From: JALYNX01 sp963780755
Lineage (GTDB): Bacteria > Actinomycetota > Acidimicrobiia > Spongiisociales > ZC4RG35
DNA length: 64,000 nt
Reading direction: 5' to 3'
Assembly: GCA_963780755.1 (NCBI GenBank)
Contig: CAWACX010000002.1
Span: 744,001 to 808,000, forward strand
The position numbers and the translations under genes are program-made. Shown here in pieces: positions 53,531 through 62,198 of this stretch. The number at the start of each line of letters is the position of its first letter. Positions within the stretch are counted from its first letter, which is position 1. The notes beneath the pieces are model-generated. The model did no database searches and was not told the DNA's origin. It saw only the letters and a list, made by a program, of their open reading frames with translations.

Positions 53531-55953
53531 CCGACCCGGTCCGCATAACGGTCGACGGCAGGGAGATCGAGGCCCGTCCCGGCTCGCTCATCATCGAAGC
53601 CGCCCAGGACGGTGGCACCTACATCCCTCGCTTTTGCTGGCACGAGAGGATGAACCCGGTCGGGATGTGCCGGATGTGCCTCGTAGAGATCGAGGGGCCG
53701 CGGGGGCGGATGATGATCACCGCCTGCACCAACCAGGTGGCTGATGGGATGGTGGTGGACACCCAGGGAGAGACCGTCAAGAAGGCCCAGGAGGCGGTGC
53801 TCGAGTTCCTCCTTGCCAATCACCCACTCGATTGCCCGATCTGTGACAAGGGCGGGGAGTGCCCCCTTCAGGATCAGGCCATGTCCCACGGGCCTGGTGA
53901 GAGCAGGTTCGTTGAGATCAAGCGCAACTTCGAGAAGCCGATCCCTGTTTCCGACCTGGTTCTGCTCGACAGGGAGCGGTGCATCCTCTGCGCCCGGTGC
54001 ACCCGGTTCTCGGAGGAGATAAGTGGCGACCCTCTGATCGAGTTCATGGAGCGGGGCAACGTGACCGAGGTCAACACTTTCCCCGACCTGCCCTTTTCCT
54101 CCTACTTCTCGGGTAACACCGTCCAGATCTGCCCGGTGGGCGCCTTGACCGCCAAGCCCTACCGGTTCCGGGCCCGTCCCTGGGACCTGGCCAAGGTGGA
54201 GTCGTCTGGGATGTTCGACACCGCCCATCCCCGGATCTCGATTCACGCCAGCCAGAACCAGATCCTCCGCTTCGTCGGTGTCGACAACGACGCCACCAAC
54301 CACGGCTGGGTATCCGACAAGGACCGCTTCGGGTTCCAGCACCTCGAGTCCCCTGAACGTCTGACCACCCCCTTGGTCAACCGCGGTGGTCAGCTACAGG
54401 AGGTCACCTGGACCGAGGCCATGGACATCGTCGCCAACCGGATCGACCTGATACGCGCCGAGGACGGCGGGGCCGCCTTTGGTGTGATCGGAGGAGCCCA
54501 GGGCACCAACGAAGACGCCTATGCCCTCTCCAAGTTCGCCCGGGTGGTCCTCGGCACCAACAACGTCGACTCCCGCCTAGACGACTCCCTCTCTTCCCAC
54601 TTCCTGGCGGCAACTGTCGATCGGGCCCTGATCTCCGACCTCGACACCGCGAGCGCCATCCTGGTGTGGGGACCGGACCTCAAAGAGGAGCACCCCACCC
54701 TCTACCTCCGGGCCCGGCGGGCGGCCCAAGAGCTCGGGGTCACCTTGATCGTCGTCCACCCTCGCACCACCGGGCTCGATGATCGGGCAGCTCACAAGCT
54801 GAGCTACCGACCCGGCGGCGGCTTCGCCCTCCTCGACGAGATCGCCAACGGGGACCACCCGGAGGTGAGCCACGCCCTCGCCGGGGAGAAAGTGGTGGTG
54901 ATGGTCGGTGAGGCCTGTCACGCCGACGGCCCGAAGCTGGCCGAGTCGGTTGCGGCCCTGGTGCGCAACAAGGCAAAGACAGCGCGGATCATTCCCCTGG
55001 GGAGACGGGCGAACCTGTTCGGCGCACTGGACATGGGCCTTGCCCCCGACCTCCTGCCTGGGCGGTCGGCTTTGGACGAGGCCGGCATCGCAGCCCTCTC
55101 TCCACACTGGGGGGAGCTGTCCACGGTCCCAGGACGCGACACGAGGCGGATCCTCGAAGGGCTGGAGTCGGGCGAAGTCAGGTGCCTGTTCCTGGTGGGA
55201 GCCGACCCGGTCCGGGACCTGCCCGATCCGAGGGTTGCAGTGGACGGCCTCGACTCCGCCGAGTACGTGGTCTCGATCGACCTATTCCTCAACGATTCGA
55301 ACCGAGATGCCGACCTGATCCTCCCGGCGGCGGGGTTCGCCGAGAAAGAGGGGACGGTGACCAACCTCGAGGGCAGGGTTCAGAAGCTCAATGCCATCCG
55401 GCCCGGACCCGGCCAGAGCCGTCCCGACTGGTCCATCTTCTCCGATCTCGCTGAGAGACTCGGCGCCTCCCTCGGGCTCTCCTCTCCGGAGACCATCGCC
55501 AAGGAGATCTCTGAGGTGGCGCCCGCCTATCAGGGCGTGACCTGGGACCTCCTGGAATGGGAGGAGCGGGACGGAGCGGTGGTGCCGCGCGATGGCAACC
55601 AGCCGATCCATCACATTCCCGTCGCCCTCGCCGGGCCCAAGGCCCCCCGCGCAGCCCTGACCCTTCACGTGGCACGAACCCTCTATGACGACGGGGTGGC
55701 GATGCGCCACTCGCCCGCGCTTCGGCCACTGGCGCCGGGGGCGGTGGCCCACCTCAACCCGGACGACGCCCGCAAGCTCGGGGCACAGCCGGGCCATCAG
55801 GTGCGGGCAGTCACCAAGCAGGGAGAGGGCGAGTTCTCGGTCGTGTTCGACGAGAGGACACCTCCGGGGGTGGTCTTTGTCCCCTTCAACCAGGCGGGAG
55901 CCGCCGCTCTGGGGACCGACCCGGTGGTGAGAGTCACGGCGGTGGGTTCGTGA
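53527..55953 (+). CDS. nuoG: NADH-quinone oxidoreductase subunit G
   Basis: An 808-residue subunit starting at GTG 53527. It has [2Fe-2S] ligands CWHERMNPVGMCRMC (about 37-51), the His-ligated cluster HPLDCPICDKGGEC (about 98), a [4Fe-4S] set CILCARC with ICPVGAL (about 151-201), and a molybdopterin-oxidoreductase-like domain that no longer binds a cofactor. The extra N7-type motif is not visible. It overlaps nuoF and nuoH by 4 nt each. Confidence 0.92.
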   Translation: MTDPVRITVDGREIEARPGSLIIEAAQDGGTYIPRFCWHERMNPVGMCRMCLVEIEGPRGRMMITACTNQVADGMVVDTQGETVKKAQEAVLEFLLANHPLDCPICDKGGECPLQDQAMSHGPGESRFVEIKRNFEKPIPVSDLVLLDRERCILCARCTRFSEEISGDPLIEFMERGNVTEVNTFPDLPFSSYFSGNTVQICPVGALTAKPYRFRARPWDLAKVESSGMFDTAHPRISIHASQNQILRFVGVDNDATNHGWVSDKDRFGFQHLESPERLTTPLVNRGGQLQEVTWTEAMDIVANRIDLIRAEDGGAAFGVIGGAQGTNEDAYALSKFARVVLGTNNVDSRLDDSLSSHFLAATVDRALISDLDTASAILVWGPDLKEEHPTLYLRARRAAQELGVTLIVVHPRTTGLDDRAAHKLSYRPGGGFALLDEIANGDHPEVSHALAGEKVVVMVGEACHADGPKLAESVAALVRNKAKTARIIPLGRRANLFGALDMGLAPDLLPGRSALDEAGIAALSPHWGELSTVPGRDTRRILEGLESGEVRCLFLVGADPVRDLPDPRVAVDGLDSAEYVVSIDLFLNDSNRDADLILPAAGFAEKEGTVTNLEGRVQKLNAIRPGPGQSRPDWSIFSDLAERLGASLGLSSPETIAKEISEVAPAYQGVTWDLLEWEERDGAVVPRDGNQPIHHIPVALAGPKAPRAALTLHVARTLYDDGVAMRHSPALRPLAPGAVAHLNPDDARKLGAQPGHQVRAVTKQGEGEFSVVFDERTPPGVVFVPFNQAGAAALGTDPVVRVTAVGS

Positions 55954-57056
55954 GCTGGCCCGAATTCGGGATCGTGACCCTCCGGGTGGTCCTCACCTTC
56001 GTCCTTCTCCTCGTGGTGACCATTATCAACGTCTGGGCGGAGCGCAAGGTGCTGGCCGACATGCAGAACCGGATCGGCCCCAGCCGGGCGGGCCCCTGGG
56101 GGATCCTGCAGACGGTCGCCGACGGCCTCAAGCTCTTCTTCAAGGAGTCGATCACTCCGCGCAAGGTCGAGCTGGGGATGTACCTGCTCGCTCCGTTCCT
56201 GGCCGTCATCCCCGCATTCCTGATCTTCATGGTGGTGCCCTGGGGGAAGCCGTTCATGATCGGGGACTACGAGGTCGCCCTGCAGGGGGCCGACCTCAAC
56301 GTGGGCCTCCTCTTCATCCTCGCCATGTCCTCGTTGGCGGTGTACGCGGTGGTGCTCGCGGGCTGGTCTTCGGGCTCCAAGTATCCGCTCATCGGAGGGG
56401 TGCGGGCCACCGCCCAGGCGATCTCCTATGAGGCGGCGATGGGCCTTGCGATGGTGGCAGTGGTCGTCTTCAGCGCCACGCAGGGAGAGGGCGGGACCCT
56501 GTCGCTCTCCGAGATCGTGGCCCGACAGCAGGGGACCTGGGCTGACGCGGTGCCGGTCCTGGAGCCGGTGCTCCAGTTCGTGCCTCGCTGGAACATCGTT
56601 CCTCAGATCGTTGCCTTCGTGATCTTCTTCATTGCGATCGTCGCCGAGACCAACCGGGCGCCGTTCGATCTCGTCGAGGCGGAACAGGAGATCGTCGGCG
56701 GGTTCCACACCGAGTACTCGGGGATGAGATTCGCCATGTTCTTCCTTGCCGAATACGTGAACATCTTCTCGATGTCGGCGATCGCCGTGACTCTGTTCCT
56801 CGGCGGTTGGAACGGGCCCACGTTCGACGACGCTTTGCCTGGCTTCATCTCAGGGATACTCCCCACCCTCTACTTCCTGGCCAAGACCTACGTCCTGGTC
56901 TTTCTGTTCTTCTGGGTCCGGGCGACGCTGCCCCGGCTTCGCTACGACCAGCTGATGCAGTTGGGGTGGAAGCGCCTCATCCCCGGTGCCCTCAGCTGGC
57001 TGGTCGTGTCCACCGTGTTCCTCTCGTTCCGCCAGTTCGGCGCCCCCTGGAGTTAG
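55950..57056 (+). CDS. nuoH: NADH-quinone oxidoreductase subunit H
   Basis: A 368-residue membrane subunit at the quinone entry, with about eight helices. Landmarks are AERKVLADMQNRIGPSRAGPWG, ISYEAAMGLAM and AETNRAPFDLVEAEQEIVGGFHTEYSGM. Start GTG 55950 overlaps the nuoG stop. Confidence 0.93.
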   Translation: MSWPEFGIVTLRVVLTFVLLLVVTIINVWAERKVLADMQNRIGPSRAGPWGILQTVADGLKLFFKESITPRKVELGMYLLAPFLAVIPAFLIFMVVPWGKPFMIGDYEVALQGADLNVGLLFILAMSSLAVYAVVLAGWSSGSKYPLIGGVRATAQAISYEAAMGLAMVAVVVFSATQGEGGTLSLSEIVARQQGTWADAVPVLEPVLQFVPRWNIVPQIVAFVIFFIAIVAETNRAPFDLVEAEQEIVGGFHTEYSGMRFAMFFLAEYVNIFSMSAIAVTLFLGGWNGPTFDDALPGFISGILPTLYFLAKTYVLVFLFFWVRATLPRLRYDQLMQLGWKRLIPGALSWLVVSTVFLSFRQFGAPWS

Positions 57057-57059
57057 GCG

Positions 57060-57716
57060 ATGGGTTTGATCAGAGAGTTCGTGAAAGGGCTACGGGTCAC
57101 CGGGGGGACCATGTTGCGCACCATCACCGGAGAGGAGCTGGTCACCACCCGCTATCCGGACGAGATGAGGGAGAAGCCCCAGCGGTTCCACGGCCGCCAT
57201 GTCCTCAATCGCTATCCGGACGGGATGGAGAAGTGCATCGGGTGTGAGCTGTGCGCCGGAGCCTGCCCGGCCAAATGCATCTATGTGAGGGGGATCGATA
57301 ACGACCCCGACCACCCGACCTCGCCCGGTGAACGCTTCGGGTTCGTATACGAGATCAACATGCTGCGCTGCATCTTCTGCGGGCTCTGTGTCGAGGCCTG
57401 TCCCACAGAGGCGATCACAATGACTCACCTCTTCGAGTTCTCGACGACGAACCGGCAGGACGCGATCTACACCAAGGAGACCCTGCTCATGGACGAGCGT
57501 GGGGTCGTCCCCCACATGTTCCCTGATGATCCGCTCGCCGACATGGACGAGTTGAACACTGCGGACGGCTGGCTCCGGGCCACCGCACCCTCGGGCGTTG
57601 CGGCCTACGAGGGGATGGAGATGTGGCAGGGGACGCCGGGCCCGGCGGAGTGGCAGCCGGAACCCGAGCAGGAGGAGCGGGACCGCCGAACCGATCCGGG
57701 ACAGCCCGATGGTTGA
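57060..57716 (+). CDS. nuoI: NADH-quinone oxidoreductase subunit I
   Basis: A 218-residue ferredoxin-like subunit with CIGCELCAGACPAKC (about 59) and CIFCGLCVEACPTEA (about 103), carrying clusters N6a and N6b. The C-terminus is extended and acidic. It ends 8 nt inside nuoJ. Confidence 0.92.
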   Translation: MGLIREFVKGLRVTGGTMLRTITGEELVTTRYPDEMREKPQRFHGRHVLNRYPDGMEKCIGCELCAGACPAKCIYVRGIDNDPDHPTSPGERFGFVYEINMLRCIFCGLCVEACPTEAITMTHLFEFSTTNRQDAIYTKETLLMDERGVVPHMFPDDPLADMDELNTADGWLRATAPSGVAAYEGMEMWQGTPGPAEWQPEPEQEERDRRTDPGQPDG

Positions 57717-58233
57717 GACCGCCCTCTTCGTCCTCATGGCCGCTGCAGCCCTCGCCGGAGCGGTGACCGTCGTGCTCGCCCGCAACCCGGTCCACTCGGC
57801 CATGGGCTTGCTCGCCACACTGTTCTCGGTCGCTGTTCTGTATGTGGTGCAACTTGCGCATCTGGTGGCAGCGGTCCAGGTGATCGTCTACGCCGGCGCC
57901 GTGATGACCCTGTTCCTGTTCGTGATCATGCTGATCGGGGTCGACAAGAGCGAGACCCGCGATGAATCACTCCCGGGCCAGCGAGCCATGGTCGGTGGGC
58001 TCGCGGCGCTGATCGTGGTGCTCGCCGCCGCGGTGACGTTCGGGGGCGACTTCGTGTGGGTTCCCGCCGCGGCAGCGTCACCCGTCGCCGAGAGCACCAA
58101 CGGCACCGTGGAGGCGATCGCCGAGCCGCTCTTCACAACCTGGGTCCTCGCCTTCGAGGCCACGGCGCTGCTGTTGACCATCGCCGCGGCGGGGGCAATC
58201 GCGCTCGCCCAGTTCCGACGGGTCCGGGTCTGA
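57709..58233 (+). CDS. nuoJ: NADH-quinone oxidoreductase subunit J
   Basis: A 174-residue membrane subunit with five helices. The conserved stretch VQVIVYAGAVMTLFLFVIMLIG belongs to the pi-bulge helix that couples quinone chemistry to pumping. ATG 57709 overlaps nuoI. Confidence 0.9.
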   Translation: MVETALFVLMAAAALAGAVTVVLARNPVHSAMGLLATLFSVAVLYVVQLAHLVAAVQVIVYAGAVMTLFLFVIMLIGVDKSETRDESLPGQRAMVGGLAALIVVLAAAVTFGGDFVWVPAAAASPVAESTNGTVEAIAEPLFTTWVLAFEATALLLTIAAAGAIALAQFRRVRV

Positions 58234-58535
58234 TGGTTGCCGCCGGCTGGTACATGGGCCTCGCGGCCGCGCTGTTCATGATCGGTGCGCTCGGGATCTT
58301 GCTCCGGCGCAATGCCCTGGTGATGTTCATGTGCATCGAGCTGATGCTGAACGCGGTCAACCTCACCCTGGTCTCGGCGGGGAGGGCGATGAACGACCTG
58401 AGCGGTCAGGTGGCTGTGTTCTTCATCCTGGTCGTGGCGGCCGCCGAGGTGGTGGTCGGTCTGGCGATCATCGTGGCCATCTTCCGGCACCGGGCAACGG
58501 CATCGGTGGACGAGTTGAGCGATTTGCGTGGTTGA
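58233..58535 (+). CDS. nuoK: NADH-quinone oxidoreductase subunit K
   Basis: A 100-residue three-helix subunit. The essential glutamates are in CIELMLNAVNL and AAAEVVVGLAI. It overlaps nuoJ by 1 nt and the duplicated nuoL start by 8 nt. Confidence 0.92.
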   Translation: MVAAGWYMGLAAALFMIGALGILLRRNALVMFMCIELMLNAVNLTLVSAGRAMNDLSGQVAVFFILVVAAAEVVVGLAIIVAIFRHRATASVDELSDLRG

Positions 58536-58722
58536 TTACATCTGGCTCGTCATCGCCCTCCCTCTGGCCGGGGCTGCTCTGATTGCCGGCCGACTTCCCC
58601 CCTCGGCAACCCTCGGCCTGACCTTGGGACCGGCCTGCTACTCGTCACCCCTCGGGGCGAACAGACGCCGGTCGGCCGGTACCGCCCCGGCTCACGTCTC
58701 GCTGGGAGATACCAGTGGTTGA
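58528..58722 (+). pseudogene. Duplicated 5' fragment of nuoL
   Basis: The first 19 residues (MVDYIWLVIALPLAGAALI) repeat the NuoL start (MVEYIWLVIALPLAGAVLL). In DNA about 42 of the first 45 bases match, offset by 187 bp. The remaining frame to 58722 is not NuoL-like. It is translatable from a GTG overlapping the nuoK stop, but probably a remnant of a local duplication. Confidence 0.7.
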
Positions 58723-60601
58723 GTACATCTGGCTCGTCATCGCCCTCCCCCTCGCCGGGGCGGTGTTGCTGCATTTCTTCGGGCGCTATCTCAAGGAGCC
58801 GCTGAGCGGGTGGCTGGCATCCGCCGCCATCGGCGGTGCGTTCGTCATCGCCGCCATCGCCGCCGTGCCCTTCTTCGAGGGCGGGGAGCACGGGACGGTG
58901 GTTCTCCTCTGGGACTGGATGCCCGCCGTCGGCGCCAGCTTCGAGTTGTTCTGGGACCCGTTGGCCGCGCTGATGGCCCTGATCGTCACCGGAGTAGGGG
59001 CCCTGATCCACATATTCGCCATCGGCTACATGCATGGCGACGAGCGCTTTCCTCGCTTCTTCACCTACCTCAACCTGTTCGCGGCATCGATGCTGACCCT
59101 GGTGCTTGCCGGGAACTACGCGATGTTGTTCCTGGGGTGGGAGTTGGTCGGGCTCTGCTCCTACCTGTTGATCGGGTTCTGGTTCACCCGGCCCACGGCG
59201 GCGGCCGCGGCCAAGAAGGCCTTCATCGTCAACCGGATCGGCGACGTGGGGTTCATGGTCGGCCTGATGCTGGTGTTCACGACCTTCGGCACCCTCTCCT
59301 ATTCCGGGGTCTTCGAGAGCGCCGGGTCGGAGTTGAGCACGGGGATGGCCACCGCGATCGGCCTCTTGTTCCTGGTTGGCGCCGCCGGCAAGTCGGCGCA
59401 GATCCCGCTCTACGTCTGGCTGCCCGACGCCATGGAGGGCCCGACTCCGGTCTCCGCTCTGATCCATGCCGCCACCATGGTCACCGCCGGGGTCTACGTC
59501 ATCGCTCGCTCCGCCCCGATCTACGACCTGACGCTGGTCGCCCAGGTCGCCGTGGCCACCATTGGTGCTCTGACCGCGATCTGGGCCGCCTCGATCGCGC
59601 TGGCCCAACGCGACATCAAGAAGGTTCTCGCGTACTCCACCATCTCCCAGCTCGGCTTCATGTTCCTCGCCGTCGGGACCACCGCGTACATCGCGGGGAT
59701 CTTCCACCTCATGACCCACGCCTTCTTCAAGGCCCTCCTCTTCCTGGGTGCCGGCTCGGTGATCCACGGGATGACCGACGAGCAGGACATGCATCGCATG
59801 GGCGGCTTGTTCAAGAAGATGCCGGTGACCGCGGTGACCATGGCCATCGGGTCTGTCGCCCTCGCCGGGTTACCCCCGCTCGCCGGGTTCTGGTCCAAGG
59901 ACGAGATCCTCGCCGCCGGGTTTGCACACGGGGGTTGGTACTACGTGTTGTGGCTGATCGGGCTGGTCACGGCCGTTATGACCGCTTTCTACATCGCTCG
60001 TTTGTGGGTGCTGGTTTTTCTCGGAGAGCCACGGTGGGAGGAGGGCAAGCACCCCCACGAGTCACCACGGATCATGACTATCCCCCTGATCGTCCTCGCC
60101 GGGCTCTCCCTCGTGGGCGGGCTGGTCAACACACCGTTCCGGCTTTCCCTGGAGCAATTCCTGGAGCCCAGCTTCGAAGGGGTCACCATGGAGCACCCGC
60201 CCGAGGACACGACTGTGCTCCTGATCCTGGTCGGGCTGTCGATCTTGGCTGCACTCGGCGGTGCCGTCAGCGGCTGGTTGGCCTACAACCGCCCGCCTGA
60301 GCGCTGGCGCCGCTTCGAGGAGAGCTTCGAGCCGCTGTGGGGGACCTGGGAGGCGGCGTACCGGGTCGACGACCTCTACGGGGCGGTCCTGGTCGCACCG
60401 GGGAGGAAGGGTGCTGAATTGGCCGCCTTCGGCTTCGACCTCCCGGTGATCGACGGAGCGGTCAACGGGGTCGGTCGGCTGGTGAGGACGACGGGGGACT
60501 GGGCCCGTTCCCTGCAGACCGGATTCGTACGCAACTACGGGGTGATGTTCCTCGGTGGGGCATTGATCGTGGTGCTGTGGATGGTGGTGGGCTCGCCATG
60601 A
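58715..60601 (+). CDS. nuoL: NADH-quinone oxidoreductase subunit L
   Basis: A 628-residue antiporter-like subunit with about 16 helices. Landmarks are the pump helix GWELVGLCSYLLIGFW, AAGKSAQIPLYVWLPDAMEGPTPVSALIHAATMVTAGVY and the later LMTHAFFKALLFL. The C-terminus has the lateral-helix region. GTG 58715 is the start; a near-identical start lies 187 bp upstream. Confidence 0.93.
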   Translation: MVEYIWLVIALPLAGAVLLHFFGRYLKEPLSGWLASAAIGGAFVIAAIAAVPFFEGGEHGTVVLLWDWMPAVGASFELFWDPLAALMALIVTGVGALIHIFAIGYMHGDERFPRFFTYLNLFAASMLTLVLAGNYAMLFLGWELVGLCSYLLIGFWFTRPTAAAAAKKAFIVNRIGDVGFMVGLMLVFTTFGTLSYSGVFESAGSELSTGMATAIGLLFLVGAAGKSAQIPLYVWLPDAMEGPTPVSALIHAATMVTAGVYVIARSAPIYDLTLVAQVAVATIGALTAIWAASIALAQRDIKKVLAYSTISQLGFMFLAVGTTAYIAGIFHLMTHAFFKALLFLGAGSVIHGMTDEQDMHRMGGLFKKMPVTAVTMAIGSVALAGLPPLAGFWSKDEILAAGFAHGGWYYVLWLIGLVTAVMTAFYIARLWVLVFLGEPRWEEGKHPHESPRIMTIPLIVLAGLSLVGGLVNTPFRLSLEQFLEPSFEGVTMEHPPEDTTVLLILVGLSILAALGGAVSGWLAYNRPPERWRRFEESFEPLWGTWEAAYRVDDLYGAVLVAPGRKGAELAAFGFDLPVIDGAVNGVGRLVRTTGDWARSLQTGFVRNYGVMFLGGALIVVLWMVVGSP

Positions 60602-60614
60602 GACGCCGGCCGAA

Positions 60615-60664
60615 CCCCCCTCGCCGTCACTTCGATCCGACGGGCCCCCCTTTGAAGGGGGGAC
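60615..60664 (+). repeat. Two-hairpin dispersed repeat, copy 3 (between nuoL and nuoM)
   Basis: It starts CCCCCCTCG, has a CGTC...GACG stem and ends with CCCCCCT-TTGA-AGGGGGG-AC. It is the most divergent of the three copies but keeps both ends and the order. The last hairpin holds the nuoM ribosome site. Confidence 0.6.
60645..60662 (+). promoter_or_regulatory. Hairpin covering the nuoM ribosome-binding site
   Basis: CCCCCCT (60645-60651), loop TTGA and AGGGGGG (60656-60662) form a 7-bp stem. The purine arm is the only plausible Shine-Dalgarno, 6 nt before ATG 60669. When paired it would hide the site. Any regulatory effect is inferred. Confidence 0.5.
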
Positions 60665-60668
60665 AACC

Positions 60669-62198
60669 ATGCTGACCGCCCTTGTCCTCATCCCGGTGGG
60701 TGCCGCTCTCGCCGTCGCCCTGATCCCCTCGCGACGGCGGGAGGTCCATCTCCCGGTCGGCGTCGCCCTCTCCATCATCCCCCTGGCCCTCGCCGGGTAC
60801 CTGTTCTGGATGTTCGAGGCCTCGGCCGGCTACCAGTTCGTGGAGCAGGTGGTCTGGTACCAGCCGTGGGGCATCAGTTGGTACCTGGGGGTGGACGGGA
60901 TCTCGCTGCCCATGGTGATCCTGAGCACCCTGCTGGTCCCGATCGCCCTCGGGGCCTCGACCGCCATCAAGGTGCGGACCAAGGAGTTCGTGGTCTTCAC
61001 ACTCCTCCTGGAAGCCGGCCTTATCGGGGCCTTCCTGGCGCTGGACCTGTTCCTATTCTTCGTGTTCTTCGAAGTGATCCTGATCCCGATGTATTTCATC
61101 ATTGGGATCTGGGGTGGGGAGCGCCGGATCTACGCCGCGGTCAAGTTCTTCATCTACACCGCGTTCGGGTCTGCGTTGATGATGGCGGCGATCATCGCTC
61201 TCGCCTTCAACTACGCCTCGCAGTTCGGGGCCCCGTCATTTGCCCTCCCCGACTTGATGAACCTCGATTTGGGGCGCAATGCCGAGATCTGGCTGTTCGC
61301 GGCCTTTGCCCTCGCCTTCGCGATAAAGGTCCCCTTGTTCCCGCTCCACACCTGGCTCCCTGACGCCCATGTCGAGGCACCCACCGCCGGCTCGGTCCTG
61401 CTGGCCGGGGTCTTGTTGAAACTGGGGACCTACGGACTGCTCCGGTTCAACCTCTCCTTGTTCCCCGAGGCCTCGGTCGATGCGGTGCAGATCATGGCCA
61501 TCCTCGCCGTCATCGGGATCATCTACGGCGCCGTCGTGGCCATCGTCCAGCCCGACCTGAAGAAGTTGGTCGCTTACTCCTCGGTCAGCCATCTCGGCTT
61601 CATCGTCCTCGGGACCTTCGCCCTGACCTCGGGGGGCTTGCAGGGAGCGGTCATCCAGAACGTGAACCACGGCCTGACGACTGGCGCGCTGTTCCTCTTG
61701 GTGGGGATGATCTATGAGCGTCGTCACACCAAGGCGATCGCCGACTTCGGCGGCTTGCAGAAGGTGATGCCATTGTTTGCGGGGTTCTTCCTGTTCATGA
61801 CCTTTGCCTCGATCGGCCTCCCCGGGCTCAACGGGTTCGTAGGGGAGTTCCTGGTGCTGATCGGCAGCTTCGTGACCCTTCCCGCGCTCGCCGTCATCGC
61901 CGCTTTCGGAGTGCTCCTTTCCGCCATCTATCTGTTGTGGGCCTACGAGCGGGTGTTCACCGGCGTCCCCGACAAGCCGGAGAACCTGGCCCTCTCCGAC
62001 CTCTCCGTGCGGGAGATCTCCCTGCTCGCCCCGCTCGCGGCCCTGGTGCTCATCCTCGGCCTCTACCCGGCCCTGCTCCTGGACAAGATCTCGCCTTCGA
62101 CCGAGGCGGTCCTTGATCGAATCGAGGCTGCGACCGGGTACGTGACACCGGTTCCCGGTCGATTGGCTGACGTGGTTGTCGTGGAGGCGGGCGAGTGA
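60669..62198 (+). CDS. nuoM: NADH-quinone oxidoreductase subunit M
   Basis: A 509-residue antiporter-like subunit with about 14 helices. Landmarks are VDGISLPMVILSTLL, FFEVILIPMYFIIGIWGG, KVPLFPLHTWLPDAHVEAPTAGSVLLAGVLLKLGTYG and the helix VNHGLTTGALFLLVG. ATG 60669 has a hairpin-covered purine-rich site upstream. The stop overlaps nuoN's GTG. Confidence 0.93.
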   Translation: MLTALVLIPVGAALAVALIPSRRREVHLPVGVALSIIPLALAGYLFWMFEASAGYQFVEQVVWYQPWGISWYLGVDGISLPMVILSTLLVPIALGASTAIKVRTKEFVVFTLLLEAGLIGAFLALDLFLFFVFFEVILIPMYFIIGIWGGERRIYAAVKFFIYTAFGSALMMAAIIALAFNYASQFGAPSFALPDLMNLDLGRNAEIWLFAAFALAFAIKVPLFPLHTWLPDAHVEAPTAGSVLLAGVLLKLGTYGLLRFNLSLFPEASVDAVQIMAILAVIGIIYGAVVAIVQPDLKKLVAYSSVSHLGFIVLGTFALTSGGLQGAVIQNVNHGLTTGALFLLVGMIYERRHTKAIADFGGLQKVMPLFAGFFLFMTFASIGLPGLNGFVGEFLVLIGSFVTLPALAVIAAFGVLLSAIYLLWAYERVFTGVPDKPENLALSDLSVREISLLAPLAALVLILGLYPALLLDKISPSTEAVLDRIEAATGYVTPVPGRLADVVVVEAGE

